NCBI RefSeq assembly: GCF_910591885.1
Contig: NC_063272.1
Span: 13,590,364 to 13,654,363, forward strand
Length of the DNA stretch: 64,000 nt
Direction of reading: 5' to 3'
DNA from: Bombus terrestris
Lineage: Eukaryota > Arthropoda > Insecta > Hymenoptera > Apidae
Part shown: one piece after another, positions 34,601-47,087 of the stretch
Numbering within the stretch: position 1 is the stretch's first letter
Layout: each line of letters begins with the position of its first letter
Translations under genes and position numbers: made by a program
The notes under the pieces: generated by a model
What the model saw: the letters and a program-made list of their open reading frames with translations, nothing else
Database searches by the model: none
Told to the model about the DNA's origin: nothing

Positions 34601-36602
34601 CATTGCAACGACGAACCGGTCGCTACACCGGTCACACTCTGTCGTGTTTTTTATGCACCGGTGGCCAGTTTCCTTGAATACTCGGAGTTTACTGTCTGGT
34701 TGCTACAAAGTAACAGGAATGAAAGTTCTGGATTACAATCTAGAACCTAGAGGTTTTGTTGCTTGTTAGACGATTTGATGGATGGTGGTATAATAGTGGT
34801 GTGTATAGATGCGTTATACATGTTTGACGATGCGGATTCTTCCACTCGTTCTCAGCTCTTTTACCAGATCCAATTTCCTTTCTCTCTGCGAAACGATCTT
34901 TTTCCTATCGCGATGATAGAAACATATTTTTCCTGATGTTTTCGTGAAAGGAATATAATATCATGCCAGTGTTCGTATCTTTGTTATCAGGATACAGATT
35001 GCGGTATCGTAATGTCTTTCCAAGTATATGTGCGCGAAAACAAAAATACTAAAAACAAGGGCAACGATAATCAGTGAAGTCGAGGCTGAAATAAGTAATT
35101 TGTTAGGAATCATACATCAATTACAGTGATTACGACGTGACGTTCTGCAAACTTTCCTTGTCGAAACGAGCGACGATTAGGAGAATCCAGCGTTAACATA
35201 GTGGGGAGAAATGTCGTGGAAAACTTACGAAGCAGTTCGTGGAAAAATGTCTCGGAGCCAAAGCTAAGTCGTAGACAGTTAGGTAATGGATAATCCGTTG
35301 TTCACTGATGCAACAAACGAGCTTCAATTTCGTCCTGATATCCCAAAGTTGAATACAACAGGTACTAATAGTTTAATCTTATTACTACTTTATGGTTAAC
35401 AATAAAGGTGAAGAATTATCGTTTCAACGAACGAAACTTCCAACGGTGTAATTTACAAGAAGAAACGAAGAGGAAAAGATCGATTGTTCGCTGCGTTTAT
35501 CGTGGACCAAGATTTTTTGGTCGACGGATTTTCCACTCCGTGGGATTGGTGTTAGCAATTTTCTCGATACTATCTGTTCGATCAAATTAATTTCGCCTCT
35601 TTGATCGGCTGCCACAGGTAAACGATATTATTATGTCGTTACTAGGTGGTTGGTTAATATTCGTTTGATTAACCCTTTATACTTCATTGGCATTGTCATA
35701 GCGGCATTGATAATGCAAAGAACTAAATTTCGTACTATTTTTGTTGATGTAAAACGTAAAAGAAAGAAGGCAGGCATTGTACAATTATTAAATCGACAAA
35801 CATTTATAACCCTGACCACGACAAATTTTCTGTGCGTAAAGTTGTTAACTGGTTGATTTTTATTTTTTATTTTTCAAGGAAGAAACTACAAATTAAAAGT
35901 GATGGTACTCGATAGGTGGTTAATTATCTCGACATAAATCGCCCAATCCTTATAAAGAATCTTTTGTTTGCTAAGAAAACAGGTATACGGACGCATCTGT
36001 CACGATCCTCGACTCGCTTTTTCCTTATCGGCGCGCGTAGAGAAAGATAAAGTTCTGCAAGATGTGCGTTAATATTTTGCCACGATTGCGCCGCAATTAG
36101 TTTCATCGTCTCTCTAACTGCTAACTACATCGTAAAGCGGAATAATAGTCCATCGTGAGCAATTACACGCGTGGAAAAATGTTTGTTATTTTTATTTCCT
36201 TTCTTTTTTAACTCGTCAGCAAGCGAACGTTTGTTCGAGTCGAAGGGGTAAAATAATATTATCTTGCTTGGTTTATAATTATCCTCCGCGAAGTGACGTT
36301 TTTTTCCTGATATCTAGACCTTTCGATTTATATTCCAGCACCGATCAATGCATCGCGATAAATCATGACGCTATAAACATTAAGTCAGTCGACGTTGATT
36401 CAGCTATTAAAATTGCAACATTTTATTTTACCTGGAAAGATGACCAATGTCTGCCTATATGATTTCATATTATGAGAAATATTTTTAGTTGAAGAAAAAG
36501 TTAATGAAAGTTTTATAATTATTAAAATAAGATTATTGTAGGGGTTGGTTTGAAAGGAGTTATATGTCTATTTAAAATACTATAGGAAGTGTTGATTTCA
36601 GC
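31673..36602. other. Intergenic or intronic stretch between tRNA-Lys genes
   Basis: AT-rich DNA with no recognised protein. A diverged repeat shared with 55.8 kb sits at 34140-34300. Frames at 33.9-34.1 kb are open on both strands and look compositional. Confidence 0.4.
34140..34300 (+). repeat. Diverged dispersed repeat, related to 55793-55960
   Basis: The two segments align end to end at roughly 60 percent by eye. The best block is TGTCCGGTTACGA(T/C)GTTAA, followed by AAAGT.TT and, about 60-70 bases on, TATGG. A TTGTGAATCACC/TTTTCACGAACCGC block follows. It reads as two old copies of one element. No protein or terminal repeat recognised. Confidence 0.4.
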
Positions 36603-36675
36603 GCCTGGATAGCTCAGTCGGTAGAGCATCAGACTTTTAATCTGAGGGTCCAGGGTTCGAGTCCCTGTTCGGGCG
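36603..36675 (+). tRNA. tRNA-Lys (anticodon TTT), copy 1 of 3
   Basis: A 73-nt cloverleaf decoding AAA. The acceptor GCCTGGA pairs with TTCGGGC. This copy differs from its two sisters at position 4 (T instead of C), giving a T-G wobble rather than a C-G pair. The anticodon loop CTTTTAA has TTT at 36636-36638. The T arm is CAGGG TTCGAGT CCCTG, and the discriminator is G. Internal A and B boxes are intact and no intron is present. A minimal TTTT terminator lies at 36683-36686. Its 5' flank is unlike that of copies 2 and 3, which fits it being the original 5' member of a tandem expansion. Confidence 0.97.
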
Positions 36676-36773
36676 GAAATTCTTTTATTATACTTTTATA
36701 CTATCAAGATATCGAGCCGTCATAGTACGACTCGAAAGGCATGTTCTGTTCATAGCTACGGTTCTTCCAGAGC

Positions 36774-36846
36774 GCCCGGATAGCTCAGTCGGTAGAGCAT
36801 CAGACTTTTAATCTGAGGGTCCAGGGTTCGAGTCCCTGTTCGGGCG
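36774..36846 (+). tRNA. tRNA-Lys (anticodon TTT), copy 2 of 3
   Basis: Same cloverleaf as copy 1 but with acceptor GCCCGGA, so all seven acceptor positions can pair with TTCGGGC (one G-T). The anticodon is at 36807-36809. The A box TAGCTCAGTCGG and B box GGTTCGAGTCC are intact. A TTTT terminator lies at 36854-36857. The 5' flank (CATAGCTACGGTTCTTCCAGAGC) is identical to that of copy 3, so both share the same upstream sequence for Pol III factors. Confidence 0.97.
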
Positions 36847-36943
36847 AAAATTCTTTTATACTTTTGTACCTTCGAAATATCGAGCCAAGTCATAGTACGA
36901 CTCGAAAAGCGTGTTCTGTTCATAGCTACGGTTCTTCCAGAGC

Positions 36944-37016
36944 GCCCGGATAGCTCAGTCGGTAGAGCATCAGACTTTTAATCTGAGGGTCCAGGGTTCG
37001 AGTCCCTGTTCGGGCG
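36944..37016 (+). tRNA. tRNA-Lys (anticodon TTT), copy 3 of 3
   Basis: Identical to copy 2 over the full 73 nt, with the anticodon at 36977-36979. It ends the array. Immediately after it the shared spacer is lost and a T10 run begins, the strongest terminator of the three. Confidence 0.97.
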
Positions 37017-37017
37017 A

Positions 37018-37027
37018 TTTTTTTTTT
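37018..37027 (+). terminator. Pol III terminator, T10, of tRNA-Lys copy 3
   Basis: Run of ten T, one base after the tRNA 3' end. Confidence 0.9.
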
Positions 37028-40000
37028 CACTCAAATATTCACTTAATAACGTCTCGAATCAATCAAATAACGTAATATAATCAGTTATTATAGTTTATGT
37101 AATTAATTAAACATGGATTTCATCGAGCGTATCAAAATAATAACCACTGTTTGCTGATAGTGTAACGCTAATAGTGCGAGTATTTCCGTGGCGTTCCTCT
37201 CTCGTATTTGCTACCATAGAATGGAACATGTTTGCATACTGCTTTCCAATCGCATATCCAACATGTAAATATTATAGTGGCCGCAGTGTAATTCAATACC
37301 GATATTTTCCTGCAAGAGGGGAAAAAATGTGAAGAATCGAGGTCATTGAAAACACGTTTGCTTTATTCTTAGGAAACGCTATAATTTACCATACTTTAGC
37401 CTGCTCCCAAATAACCGACCAGTTGGTAAGGGTTGATGGAGTTGGAAGTAAATAACGTGGCATTTTTACATCGACACGATCGACATTAACATAACACGAA
37501 ATAAGTGGTCGTCTGTAAATACGATCTTCAGCTTATTCGCGCAACGTTCACTCTATTTAAATACTTGAAAAAAAATGTCTCAGTCAAATTCGATCGACGT
37601 TAACTCGAGAATAGTTCGAATTTCAAGTTTTTGCAAAATAACATACTTATGTCCGACGATTTTTTCAGGGACTGTCGTTGGATCGCGTTGAATCGTGGTT
37701 ATCTAATCTGTGACGGGGGGAGGCAGATCTTTTTTATAGTGTCGAATAATAAAGAAAACGACGAAACGGTGAAACGGTATGCTTTTTTACTGTGGCGAAT
37801 ATAAAACGATGGTGCCGGAATACGATCTGTATAGTATAAATGCAAATGACAGACACACGTGTGTTCGTATACGTTTCCACGGCGATGTTCGTCGCCTACG
37901 ATGTTTTATTTTTCGAATTGCACATACGACCGATAGCATATAACCGATCGCGAATTGAACGCATCCGTGTACATGTACGTGATTGGACAGAAGGACAAAC
38001 TGTTTCAAGGCGAAAATGGTCGTGTTCGTTCTTATCTAGTTCGAAATGCGAACGAAGCTGAAAAACAAGAGAAATTGTGCAAGAATCGTGTCTGTCTCTT
38101 CTCCGTCCTCCCGTATCTAGTGGAAAAGTTGATTACACGGGAACACGTAAATCGTCGAAAAATTTCATCAGAATGTTTATTTTAATATCGTCTAGATGGC
38201 TACGGTTTCGGCTCTAACTACCGTGTATTTATGCAGATAATAGATGTCACAATAAATTTTACACAATGAGATCGCGAGTCTCTATGATACTTCCCGTGGA
38301 TACGTTATCGTCCGAGTCTATTTTTATCGACTCTTTTCTGCCATTTCTATCGTTTCGTCATCGTTAAAAATACAGCTAAGCAAGAAATAATTACCGTTAA
38401 TTCAATGTCTTATCTCCGGCTTGTCTCGATCGTGACTTTCCCTTTGCAATCTATTTACATCGCATACAGGATTTCAGCGTGTGCATCGTACCAGATGTAC
38501 GTAAAAAAAGTTATTTACAATTGAAGACTGGTGCTATTATCGAAAAATAAACTGGGAACTAGCACCACTATGAATAAATACTGGAGCTTTCGTAGAATGC
38601 ATTTATTTGTTCTTCCACGAATTTAATGGTCGTGCTCTGTATTTGTACGGATAGTTTCAGTTTATTATTCCGTCAGCTGGTTATTTTTTTCCTAGGCGTT
38701 CTTTAACGATGTCGTATCCCCGCGAGTTCTTTTGTCTCTGGCATCGAGTCCGTGTACACTATGCACTGTACACATACCATGGGTGTTGACGGTGCTCCCA
38801 CGTTTTTCCACCCTTCTCTCTGGTTCTCTATACTTCCACCGAAAGAAAGCTCCGCGCGCACATGTCTCTTCTCGACCCTCGTAAATTTCGTTTCTGTGAA
38901 CGCGTTCTTTTACACGATACGACTCCCCAACGATGTGCATCACGCGTGTTACCACGTGGCATTACGTCAAACGGAGAGTTTGTTTTTCATTTTACCTCGT
39001 CCAACTATATATTTACGCTTTTCACCGGGATCTCCTGGCTTACGAGAAACAAAGCCCTCTTCTCTTGAAATACCAGATCCTGCTCACAATTTTCTTTTCG
39101 CCTGTAGCTTTACCGGTGAAAGTTTTGTCTTCGTTGCGAGTCAGAATAGATCTTGAACTGTTACGTGTCTCGCATGTTTCATGGAATTCTCATTATCTAA
39201 GAGTTTCTCTGTTAAATATAAAGAGAAGGATAATGCGTTTCAGTTACGATGATAATATTTTTCAACGAATACAATGTAGAAGAGAAACTAAACGATACTG
39301 ATCGTAAGTCATAAATAGTATCTGCGTCACGATCAGAAAAAGTATACTCTAACACATACTACGTATCTAATACATGCAGCACTGTAGGGTGTGCTACTGT
39401 TCTATCAGACCAGGACGAGTGTCTTCATTTCACTTTTCTTTGAAGTTTCACCCCTGGCATTTAAAAGTTAGACAAAATTTACGACTTTCTTTAAACCTAC
39501 ATCCTGTTACTCCCCTATTTTACGCAAACAGATGAAAAGTCTACAAGTCACATCGCACTATCCTTTAAGTCCATGCGCTAATCACATAGAACACCGATTC
39601 TTTTCACTGTCATTATATTGATTATTCTTTCATATAAGAGAAATTTAAATAAGCGAAATAAAAAATTCCTTCTTATAAATAGAATTCTGTAAATTTCCAA
39701 CATTCGTCTGTTCCATTGATGAAACCCGGAAAGTATTCAGCCTTTCAGAGAAAAGATGCTCGAGGTTCGCGTATTTTTCCGTGTTTCTCGCGAAAGTTCC
39801 TCGTCAGACATCGCGATGAACCGTGCAGGTGCGAGGATTATGATGCAATCCTATTCAAAGGTACGCTGGCAATCGTGTCCTTGGCAAAGACCCGCGAAAC
39901 GCTTCAAGGCATTATCCTTGAAACTGCACGATTATGATCGATCAGAGGCTGGCGTCTGTCATTATTGTCCCTCGTTGCCTGACATGTATTATCGATTACT

Positions 40001-40189
40001 CAGCTCAGCCACTTCTCTATTCGTTTCACGACCGTGGCAACGTGACGATCTCGCTTTTTTTCCGGTATCGCGAATCACCGGATGCAACTATTCGCCTCTC
40101 TTGCTCCGCTACTGTTGTCCACTTTTTCTTAGACGATTAAGGCTCAGGTCGGCTCTGTCATCGTAAATCGCTTGAGTTAAGAACATTTT

Positions 40190-40201
40190 GGGGGGGGGGG
40201 G
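40190..40201 (+). repeat. Homopolymer G12
   Basis: Twelve consecutive G. Unusual in AT-rich DNA, and a known weak spot for sequencing and assembly. Confidence 0.95.
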
Positions 40202-43200
40202 ATTCGTATTTTATTTATTCATAAAACCTAGGAAATCCCGTTATCAAGAGAGAACGCTGATATGTGTAAATTGATTCGTAGAAAAGCCAGAGGACTTTTA
40301 CTAATCGTATTCGTGGAATTACTTTGAACAAACTCGGTAGCTATTAACGTTAAACAGGTGGAGCTAATTAGCATTGAAAATGTTAGAATATCTGGTTTTT
40401 TTGTACTTCTCTTACGTAAATGTATATCTCTGTTGAAGCTTAAAAATAATGGCCAGAGAGTAACCTATTATTACTATACTCGTTATTATTTTGAACAAAA
40501 AATGAAAAAAATAACAATTTTCGTTTGAAAGCGATAAAATTGCAAATATGCTTGTTAGTAAAATAACGGTTGGTTAAGACAATGATTAAAAATTAAAACA
40601 ATTCAACGGGTCTTCCATGCGTAATATTTTCATAAAGTAATACAAGTGCAAGAAGATGGTATAGATTTAAAGATTCATAGAGAAAAAGCAAATGCAATTA
40701 AACGAGTAATTATCAACGGGCGAATGCACGTCATAAAACGGAAGCGATCGCGGCATTCAAATGCAAAAATCATATCGGCCGGACGATCGGTATTCAACCG
40801 GCCTGTTTATTTGACCAGGGGCATTTAAATGCATCCGAGTACTTCCGAGAAGACACTCCCGGCGATTGAATCTATTCAAGAGCTTACAGCATGCTTTCGT
40901 CGATCCTTTAAAGCTCGGTTCACACCGAGTTGTCCAACCTATTTGGAATACTCTAGAGCACAGTGCAAACTCCAAGTAAACGTGATTGCGGTCACGTACA
41001 AATTTGTAATGTTCTTAGAACTGGGATTCTCGGTTCTTTTTCACTGTGACTTTTGGATACATGTGATAGTGAAATGGAATATCGTACACGAATGGTATTT
41101 TGTAATTTAGATGCTTTTAATTTAAAAATCAAGTACACTTTTGTATACCATAGGCAAATTAGCTTGTTTACATTCGAACCTGATCTTCTTTTATTATTAC
41201 GTAAAAATGCTGCCATATTTCTGTGTGGAATAATATCCGTAAATACTACGTTACACAGATACTTGAAACTCTTTCTTCCAATATGAATAAAAGATGCGAG
41301 AATTGAAATTCTAATTTTTAGTAAAAATAAAATAACACTTTTTGCATCGTAAATGTCACTTTTTTTTTCTATATAACTTTGGTTATGTCACAGAAGCTTC
41401 TAGTAAAAATTTATCGAGACGCATAAATAATAGGTACTGTTCGATGGGCACCGTCATGCGTAGCGTGTATTCAGTTTCCTCCGGCCCGTGACGAAGGTCG
41501 TACTCCGATTTACGTTTCCGTTCGCTCGTAAAACGACTTCCGGCGACACCTGCGCTCCTCCGATTCAAAGTTATGACCCGTGGCGATCCAGAGTTGCACG
41601 TAAACCGTTAACATTGTGTACATCCCTCCGCGTTGCAGTGTCTGTATCATGTTCGTACCGTGTTTTACTCGATGCATCAGGAACCCCGTGTTAATAGACG
41701 CGTTAAAAAAACATTTCCCTTTATGACTATTATGGACGGGGAACATCGTTACGACTATCGGAACCTTGCAGTTTTATCGCAATGTCAGAGCTATCTCGCG
41801 AATACATGAATCACGATAGCCCGGAACCCGGTGTGGAAAGTTTGCGCCACGTTTGTCTCTCTAATCTTTGGCGCGACTCCAATTAACGTTAGTCACGTAT
41901 TACATTCGATTTGATGGATTCTAAATAATAGTTTTTTTTAGGCTCAGGTTAGTCCCAAGTGCGTCGAACGGAAGCTTGAGAGTTAAACGAAGTCGAGAGA
42001 TAAGAAATTTACCGAGATAAGCGTTAGAAAGTTGGTCGATGAATGGGGAAATAGTCCCCTCTGAGGAATCGACGTTGGGGAAATTAAATTTAAAGAACAT
42101 TTGAATTATGTAAATAAATATGTACAAAGTGAGGTTCTTATCAGAGTGTGGAAGACAAAGGTATAAAATATATTCAAGGTAAGTTTCTTATTAGAATATT
42201 TTAAAGATAACAAATTTCTATTACCTCGCACTGCTCGTAAACGTATAATTTTCGTAAATATATACGGTTCGGTTATATCACCGGTATTATCTTTTCATTA
42301 CAATGGATTTCTGAAACGACATTACTTCCGAGGTATGACCCAACGCGTTTAACTGGCAAGCAGAAAAGAGCAGGCTACAGTAGTCAGTCGTGGAGCAACG
42401 TAAACAGGAAGGGAATTAGAACGAGTCGTATATACAGGCGGTCCATTGCAAACAATGAACGGTCTGTTCGAGTACACCTTGCCCCTCTACACTGGCTTTT
42501 TCCCTGCGTAACTGCCAGGGTTCTTCCCAACTCGTGTGTCTGCATTTCTCTCGTGGTTCGACCAAATTTAGAATCGAGCCGTATCTTGGCGTTCCGTTCG
42601 ATCTAAGCTGTCTCTACTTACTTTTCCCACGTACTGTCTTCTTTTATTCCAGCTTTTGCCCTTTCGGTTATATTTCAGGTTGCCACGAGCACAAATTTCT
42701 TGACGTATCATCGATTTTTGCTCGATATCGACGGATTTATTTTCGGAACTATATGCAAGACTGATCGGTGCAATCGTTTGCATTTCATCTCTTTTGTCAG
42801 AAATTTCTCGCGCGACATTTCGGCTTCTGTCGTATTCGACGCGTCTGACGTCATTGTTCGTACGATTCCTCCGAGGAATATGAATAATCCACAGAGCTGT
42901 CAAATGAAATTTCGAGGAGGATATCGCGAAGGGTACGATTTCGCGAGTGCAAGTGCTCAAGGACGCGCGATATACTCGCTCGATAAGAACGAGATAAAGC
43001 TTATTACTGAATTTTAATATCTAGATACGTATTGAACCGAAGGCGTATTCGAACTTTTCCAAGATAACGCAGTTTTCCATTTATTTGTCATAGAAATTAA
43101 ATCGCATTGACGATATTCGTTATTATTACAGTATGATCATAATACGTTATATCATGAACGTTACTTTATACGAACATTGCGTCAGAAATAAAAATATCAA

Positions 43201-43725
43201 ATTATCTATCTTGCAATAGTTCTTTTAAAAATACGATAAACGTGTTTACGTTGGTTCAAGAATTTACCAACGTTCTTTACAAATACAGAATACCAATAAA
43301 ACGAAGGAAACCTGTATCATAAAAAAGGAAGAAAGAAAAAGTCCTTGCTTCTTTATTTTCCTCGAAGTTGTCTAGCTTTTCTGAGTAACCGCGTAAAATA
43401 CGGTTCTTCGTGGATAGCATAAAAGGGACAGTTTTCTTGAAAGGAACTGTGACTGTGGGATGCTCGGGAATAAACACGTGTTCCACAAAAGGACTTGGAA
43501 TATTTGTGAGTTGGACTGTGATGGACAATTCTTCTCTCTCCGGGGCAACTGGCCGTCGCGTCGCAGTCGGTGTACATGTCGATGCACGCTCAAACGTGTT
43601 CGTACGTGTTCGTGAATGTTCGTGAACGCGAGTCAAGTACCGAGCAGCAATCTCGGGCTGGCATTGCTTGCGGGAATAGCGAGGTGAGCGGAGCAGACTG
43701 CTTGGTGCCAGCAGTCATACGTATC

Positions 43726-43970
43726 CCTCTCTTTCGCATTCTATCTCCCTTGCTCGTTCGATTCTTCTTCTTTTTCTTTTGCACTATACCTCATCTTCCC
43801 TCTTCCTTCTTCCCTCTTTCGTCTTCCCGTTTCTTCCAACCCGTTTCTCCTCGCGTTCTTCTTCTCTCTTCGACGTTCATGCCCGGTGTCTCTCCGTCTC
43901 TCTGTACCGTTTTTCCCTCGTCGTCGTTCCTTTTTTTTCTTTGTTACATCTATTTCCTTCTCCTCTGGTC
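43726..43970 (+). repeat. Polypyrimidine tract of about 245 bp
   Basis: Strongly C/T-biased strand with many TTC, TCC and CTT words. It keeps a 157-codon frame (43570-44043) open with a Phe/Ser/Leu-rich product, which I read as composition rather than a gene. Confidence 0.7.
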
Positions 43971-45473
43971 GCTTGTGAGCTCGGAGGTCAAACTAAAGCA
44001 GCCAAACTCGCGCTTTTACGTAATCTTATCTGTTGGTGTATAATTGCGGCAATCGTTGCACTCGCCGCGTGCACCAAGGGCGATGTGCTCGAGCACATCT
44101 AACTTCTGTAGGGATGTTAATCTGTGTGCAAGGGTGGACTTCGCTCTCTCGTGTATTCGAGGGTGGAAAGAAAATTTCTTTGATATTATCAGCGCAGAAT
44201 TCTATCTTTGTCTCGTTGAACGCTTGGCAAGCAACGTATGTACGGACTCTTCTCCGTATTTTCTTTGTTCCTGTTGAGTGTCTTTAAATCGCTGTAAATA
44301 GGAATTTCCTTCTCATTCCGAATACAACTTATACGTATCCCGTATTTGAATCTACTATTTTCCTATTTGCTGATGTCGGACAAACTAATTCACCGAGTGT
44401 CGTTCACGTAATCGTGGAGATGAACATGGATTTTCATTAGTAGTCGTTATTGGTTACAATGGTCACTATAATTTTCCTATATCGACTTCGAACGTTCTGG
44501 CTGCGACTATGTACGTGCTGCAAAAGTTTGCAATCTACATATCAGAGCAGCGTTGAATCAACGTTAGTACATGTGTACACGTGTTAGTCTGCATTACGTA
44601 AATTTCCTGTGGAACTTTTCCACGGTATGTTGCCGGGTCGACGAATGCCACCCGTTCTGTATGGCCGATTATTTCTACTCGAACGTGGACGTTCATTCGT
44701 CAAGAGTATTCGATTCCAGTATGTTGTGGAACTTTTGGGAAGATTTTAAGACGAATAAGAGGGAGAAGGTAAAAGAATCCTTTTTCATGAGGTACGATTG
44801 ACATTAAAGAAGACGCGCGTGACGCGAAAATCAGTTCCAAGAACTGCTGAGAATCGCGATGGCCAGATATCGAGGCGAAATGTCGGTCAGTTAACGTGGC
44901 GATGCGGTGCCTCGTAACTCGGCAGCGGAAGTTGGAAGAAGCCCTCGCGGGGGAGATTCGGTAGTCTCGCGCCTGGTAACAGAACGAAAGACAGAACTGG
45001 GAGCTAATTTTGCAGCGGCGTGCATACACACCGGCAGAGATACCGGGCCCGACCTAAATGCATGTGCATACATCTGCAGTTGCATGTGCAACGTGTACAC
45101 AATGCGGCACATGGCTGTGCATAGCATGAATACGGGAGTAGCCGGGTTGGCAGGACGATCTTGATGCCACGCGGATCGCATGAGTGCCAATAAACGTACA
45201 CCCTTCCTATATGTCATCCTGATGATTTACGAGCCGATAGTTTCACTTATCGCTCGGCCAGTTTCACGCGTTTGCCACACTTCCGTTCATTATCTCTTGT
45301 CTCTCGCTTTTTGTCAGATATATCTCGATAACGGTTCCGCGAATTCAATTACTTCGACCTGTCTGACGATATTTTCTTACTTATTTATTATTTTCATCTT
45401 TTTGTTGCACATTAACGTTTGTTCGTTTTTCGCGCGAAGGTCATGCTTGAAAGTAATTGATCACCGTAATGTC

Positions 45474-45801
45474 CCATGAAATGAGAACATACGGAGGGAC
45501 CTGGGAATCCCAGCGCTCAAGGAAGAAATTAGCAGGTACGCAGAGAAATACAAAGCAGGAATAGCAACACACCCAAATCGGCTAGCTGCGGTAACGCTCA
45601 ACACCTTAAACACGGACAGAAGGCTTAAAAGGAAGCACCCAGCAGATCTCACAAAGGATATAACCTAGCAAACGCGAGGATAGTACCCCGCTGGGGGTAG
45701 CCACCTACATGATAATATAACTGCTAAAAAATTCGACCTAATGTCCAAAATGGAATAATGTCCAAATTGTGAATATTAAGAAATAAATAAAAAAAAAAGG
45801 A
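45474..45801 (+). mobile_element. Jockey-like LINE, 5'-truncated copy (ORF2 end, 3' UTR, poly-A)
   Basis: The frame 45480-45668 has no ATG and encodes NIRRDLGIPALKEEIS, then EKYKAGIATHPNRLAA, and RRLKRKHPADLTKDIT, stopping at TAG 45666. RDLGIP...EI...Y...HPN.L...RRLKR..P.DL is the extreme C terminus of Jockey-clade reverse-transcriptase ORFs. The 3' UTR carries CCCCGCTGGGGGTAGCCACC and ends in an A-rich tail at 45781-45798. Candidate target-site duplications are 45464-45473 and 45802-45811 (8 of 10 match). The same 3' UTR is found in minus-strand copies at 47.1 and 60.1 kb. The copy is dead, having only the last 62 codons. Confidence 0.85.
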
Positions 45802-45811
45802 CTGTGATGTC

Positions 45812-47087
45812 AATGGTAGATGCTTGTGTCAAGTACCAAAAATGCTATTTTCAGGAACGTGAAAAAACGTGGAGGATCTTTGGAATAGATGATCTCGTGG
45901 ATGGAATATTTGTTTCGTTAATGTAGTCGTCCGAATTGTTTTGTCTTCCCGTTTTGCTGCTCAAACATAGTCAGCGTTTAATCGTCAAGGCGAATCGCAA
46001 TTTTTAGATATTCCAGGATTTTAGCAAGAACCTAAATAAATACAAAAATTTCTATGTTTCCTCATTCTTGCGAATTTTTCGCTATCTTTTTTCTGGTTCT
46101 CCTCGCTCACGTGGCTTTCTGTTCGTTGCCATGCCGCTTCCGGTGAAAGAACGTCGGTCCTTTGTATTCAATCGAGTTATGCAGTTCGGTGACATATTAC
46201 CGTATGGAAATTCCCGTCTTCGGTGCCTCGATCGTCGCAGAAGAATTCATTTTTCGTTCGTCGACCTGGATGAATATTTTTACGAACGACGGCCGCGACC
46301 GTGTCGTCGTTACAGGTGTGTCTGAATTGCATTTCGCGATGCAACGCAGGCATAATGGCCTCTCATTGTCCCTTCGCGTCTTTTCTTTCTTCCTTTTTTG
46401 CTTTCTTGTTTCTCTTTTGATTTCGGAACTCGTGCTCTCTGTTCTTCCGGATTCGCCTAAATATATAGTATAAATATTAATGTTGGTTCAGACACGGCCG
46501 GTAGTTTGAGTCAAGTAGCAAGCAAAGCCAAATATACACTGCGCGCTGGAGATTCGCTGCGGATTAAACGAGGATGAAAACGAACGTTTGTCGATGAATT
46601 AACAGTGTCAATTCGGCTTTACTTGCTAACTTGTCTAAACTATGTATCTGAAGCAGACTATAGATTCAAAGGAAATGTAAGAAACAAAAATGACAAAGTA
46701 TTTATAACTTAAGAAGACCGTGGATAAAGATACTATGGTACAATTACAATATACTATATCGTCTCATACTTAATTCATGTATGTGAAACAATGTACTTGT
46801 GCCACTTTCCCACTGCACTCTTTATATAATGAATTTATTCAAGCGCCAATCCGCTTTATTAAACGATCTGGTTATGTCCAAAATGTGTTACGGTTATAAA
46901 AGTTGGTAGGACGTTTACGTAAAGTCCATGTCTGTCGTCGTCAGGCTGAGTAACGATCGACGAGATGTACGGAAGCTTGACAACCGAACGACAAACAACA
47001 GATGGCAGTGAGCAAGTGTTTTCGATACATTCTTCGTAGAATTTTTAGTCGATGGTGTAAGTACCAGCACTGTGGTTCTCTAAAAGC
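45812..47087. other. Non-coding stretch between two Jockey-like copies
   Basis: AT-rich. A frame of 85-103 codons at 46.07-46.47 kb is open in two registers without any recognisable domain. No RNA gene seen. Confidence 0.4.

Larger units (their letters stand above)
36603..37016 (+). repeat. Tandem tRNA-Lys array, unit about 170 bp
   Basis: Three tRNA genes start at 36603, 36774 and 36944. The two spacers (98 and 97 bases) are clearly homologous, sharing CATAGTACGACTCGAAA and CATAGCTACGGTTCTTCCAG, but have drifted at several positions. The genes stay near-identical. The array arose by unequal exchange or replication slippage of tRNA plus downstream spacer. Confidence 0.95.
37028..45463. other. 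Intergenic or intronic stretch
   Basis: AT-rich DNA with GC-richer patches at 38.7-39.1, 42.5-43.0, 43.5-43.7 and 44.9-45.2 kb. Frames of 105-157 codons occur in these patches on both strands at once, and none is recognisable. It contains a G12 run and a long polypyrimidine tract (listed separately). Near 42130-42220 a segment of about 50 bases is imperfectly doubled (GGTTCTTATCAGA / GTTTCTTATTAGA). Confidence 0.4.

Noticed and set aside
34488..34769. Frame with KKAWVSKYVIGSLLRTK, loosely like HARBI1 transposase
   Set aside because: Similarity limited to a few residues. No catalytic motif or terminal repeats nearby.
42120..42178. ATG frame MYKVRFLSECGRQRYKIYS ending at a strong donor CAAG|GTAAGT
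   Set aside because: Lies within a short imperfect duplication in AT-rich DNA, and the opposite strand has a longer frame. Too little to call an exon.
43570..44043. 157-codon plus-strand frame
   Set aside because: Kept open by a polypyrimidine tract. The product is a Phe/Ser/Leu run without a domain and the opposite strand is equally open in parts.
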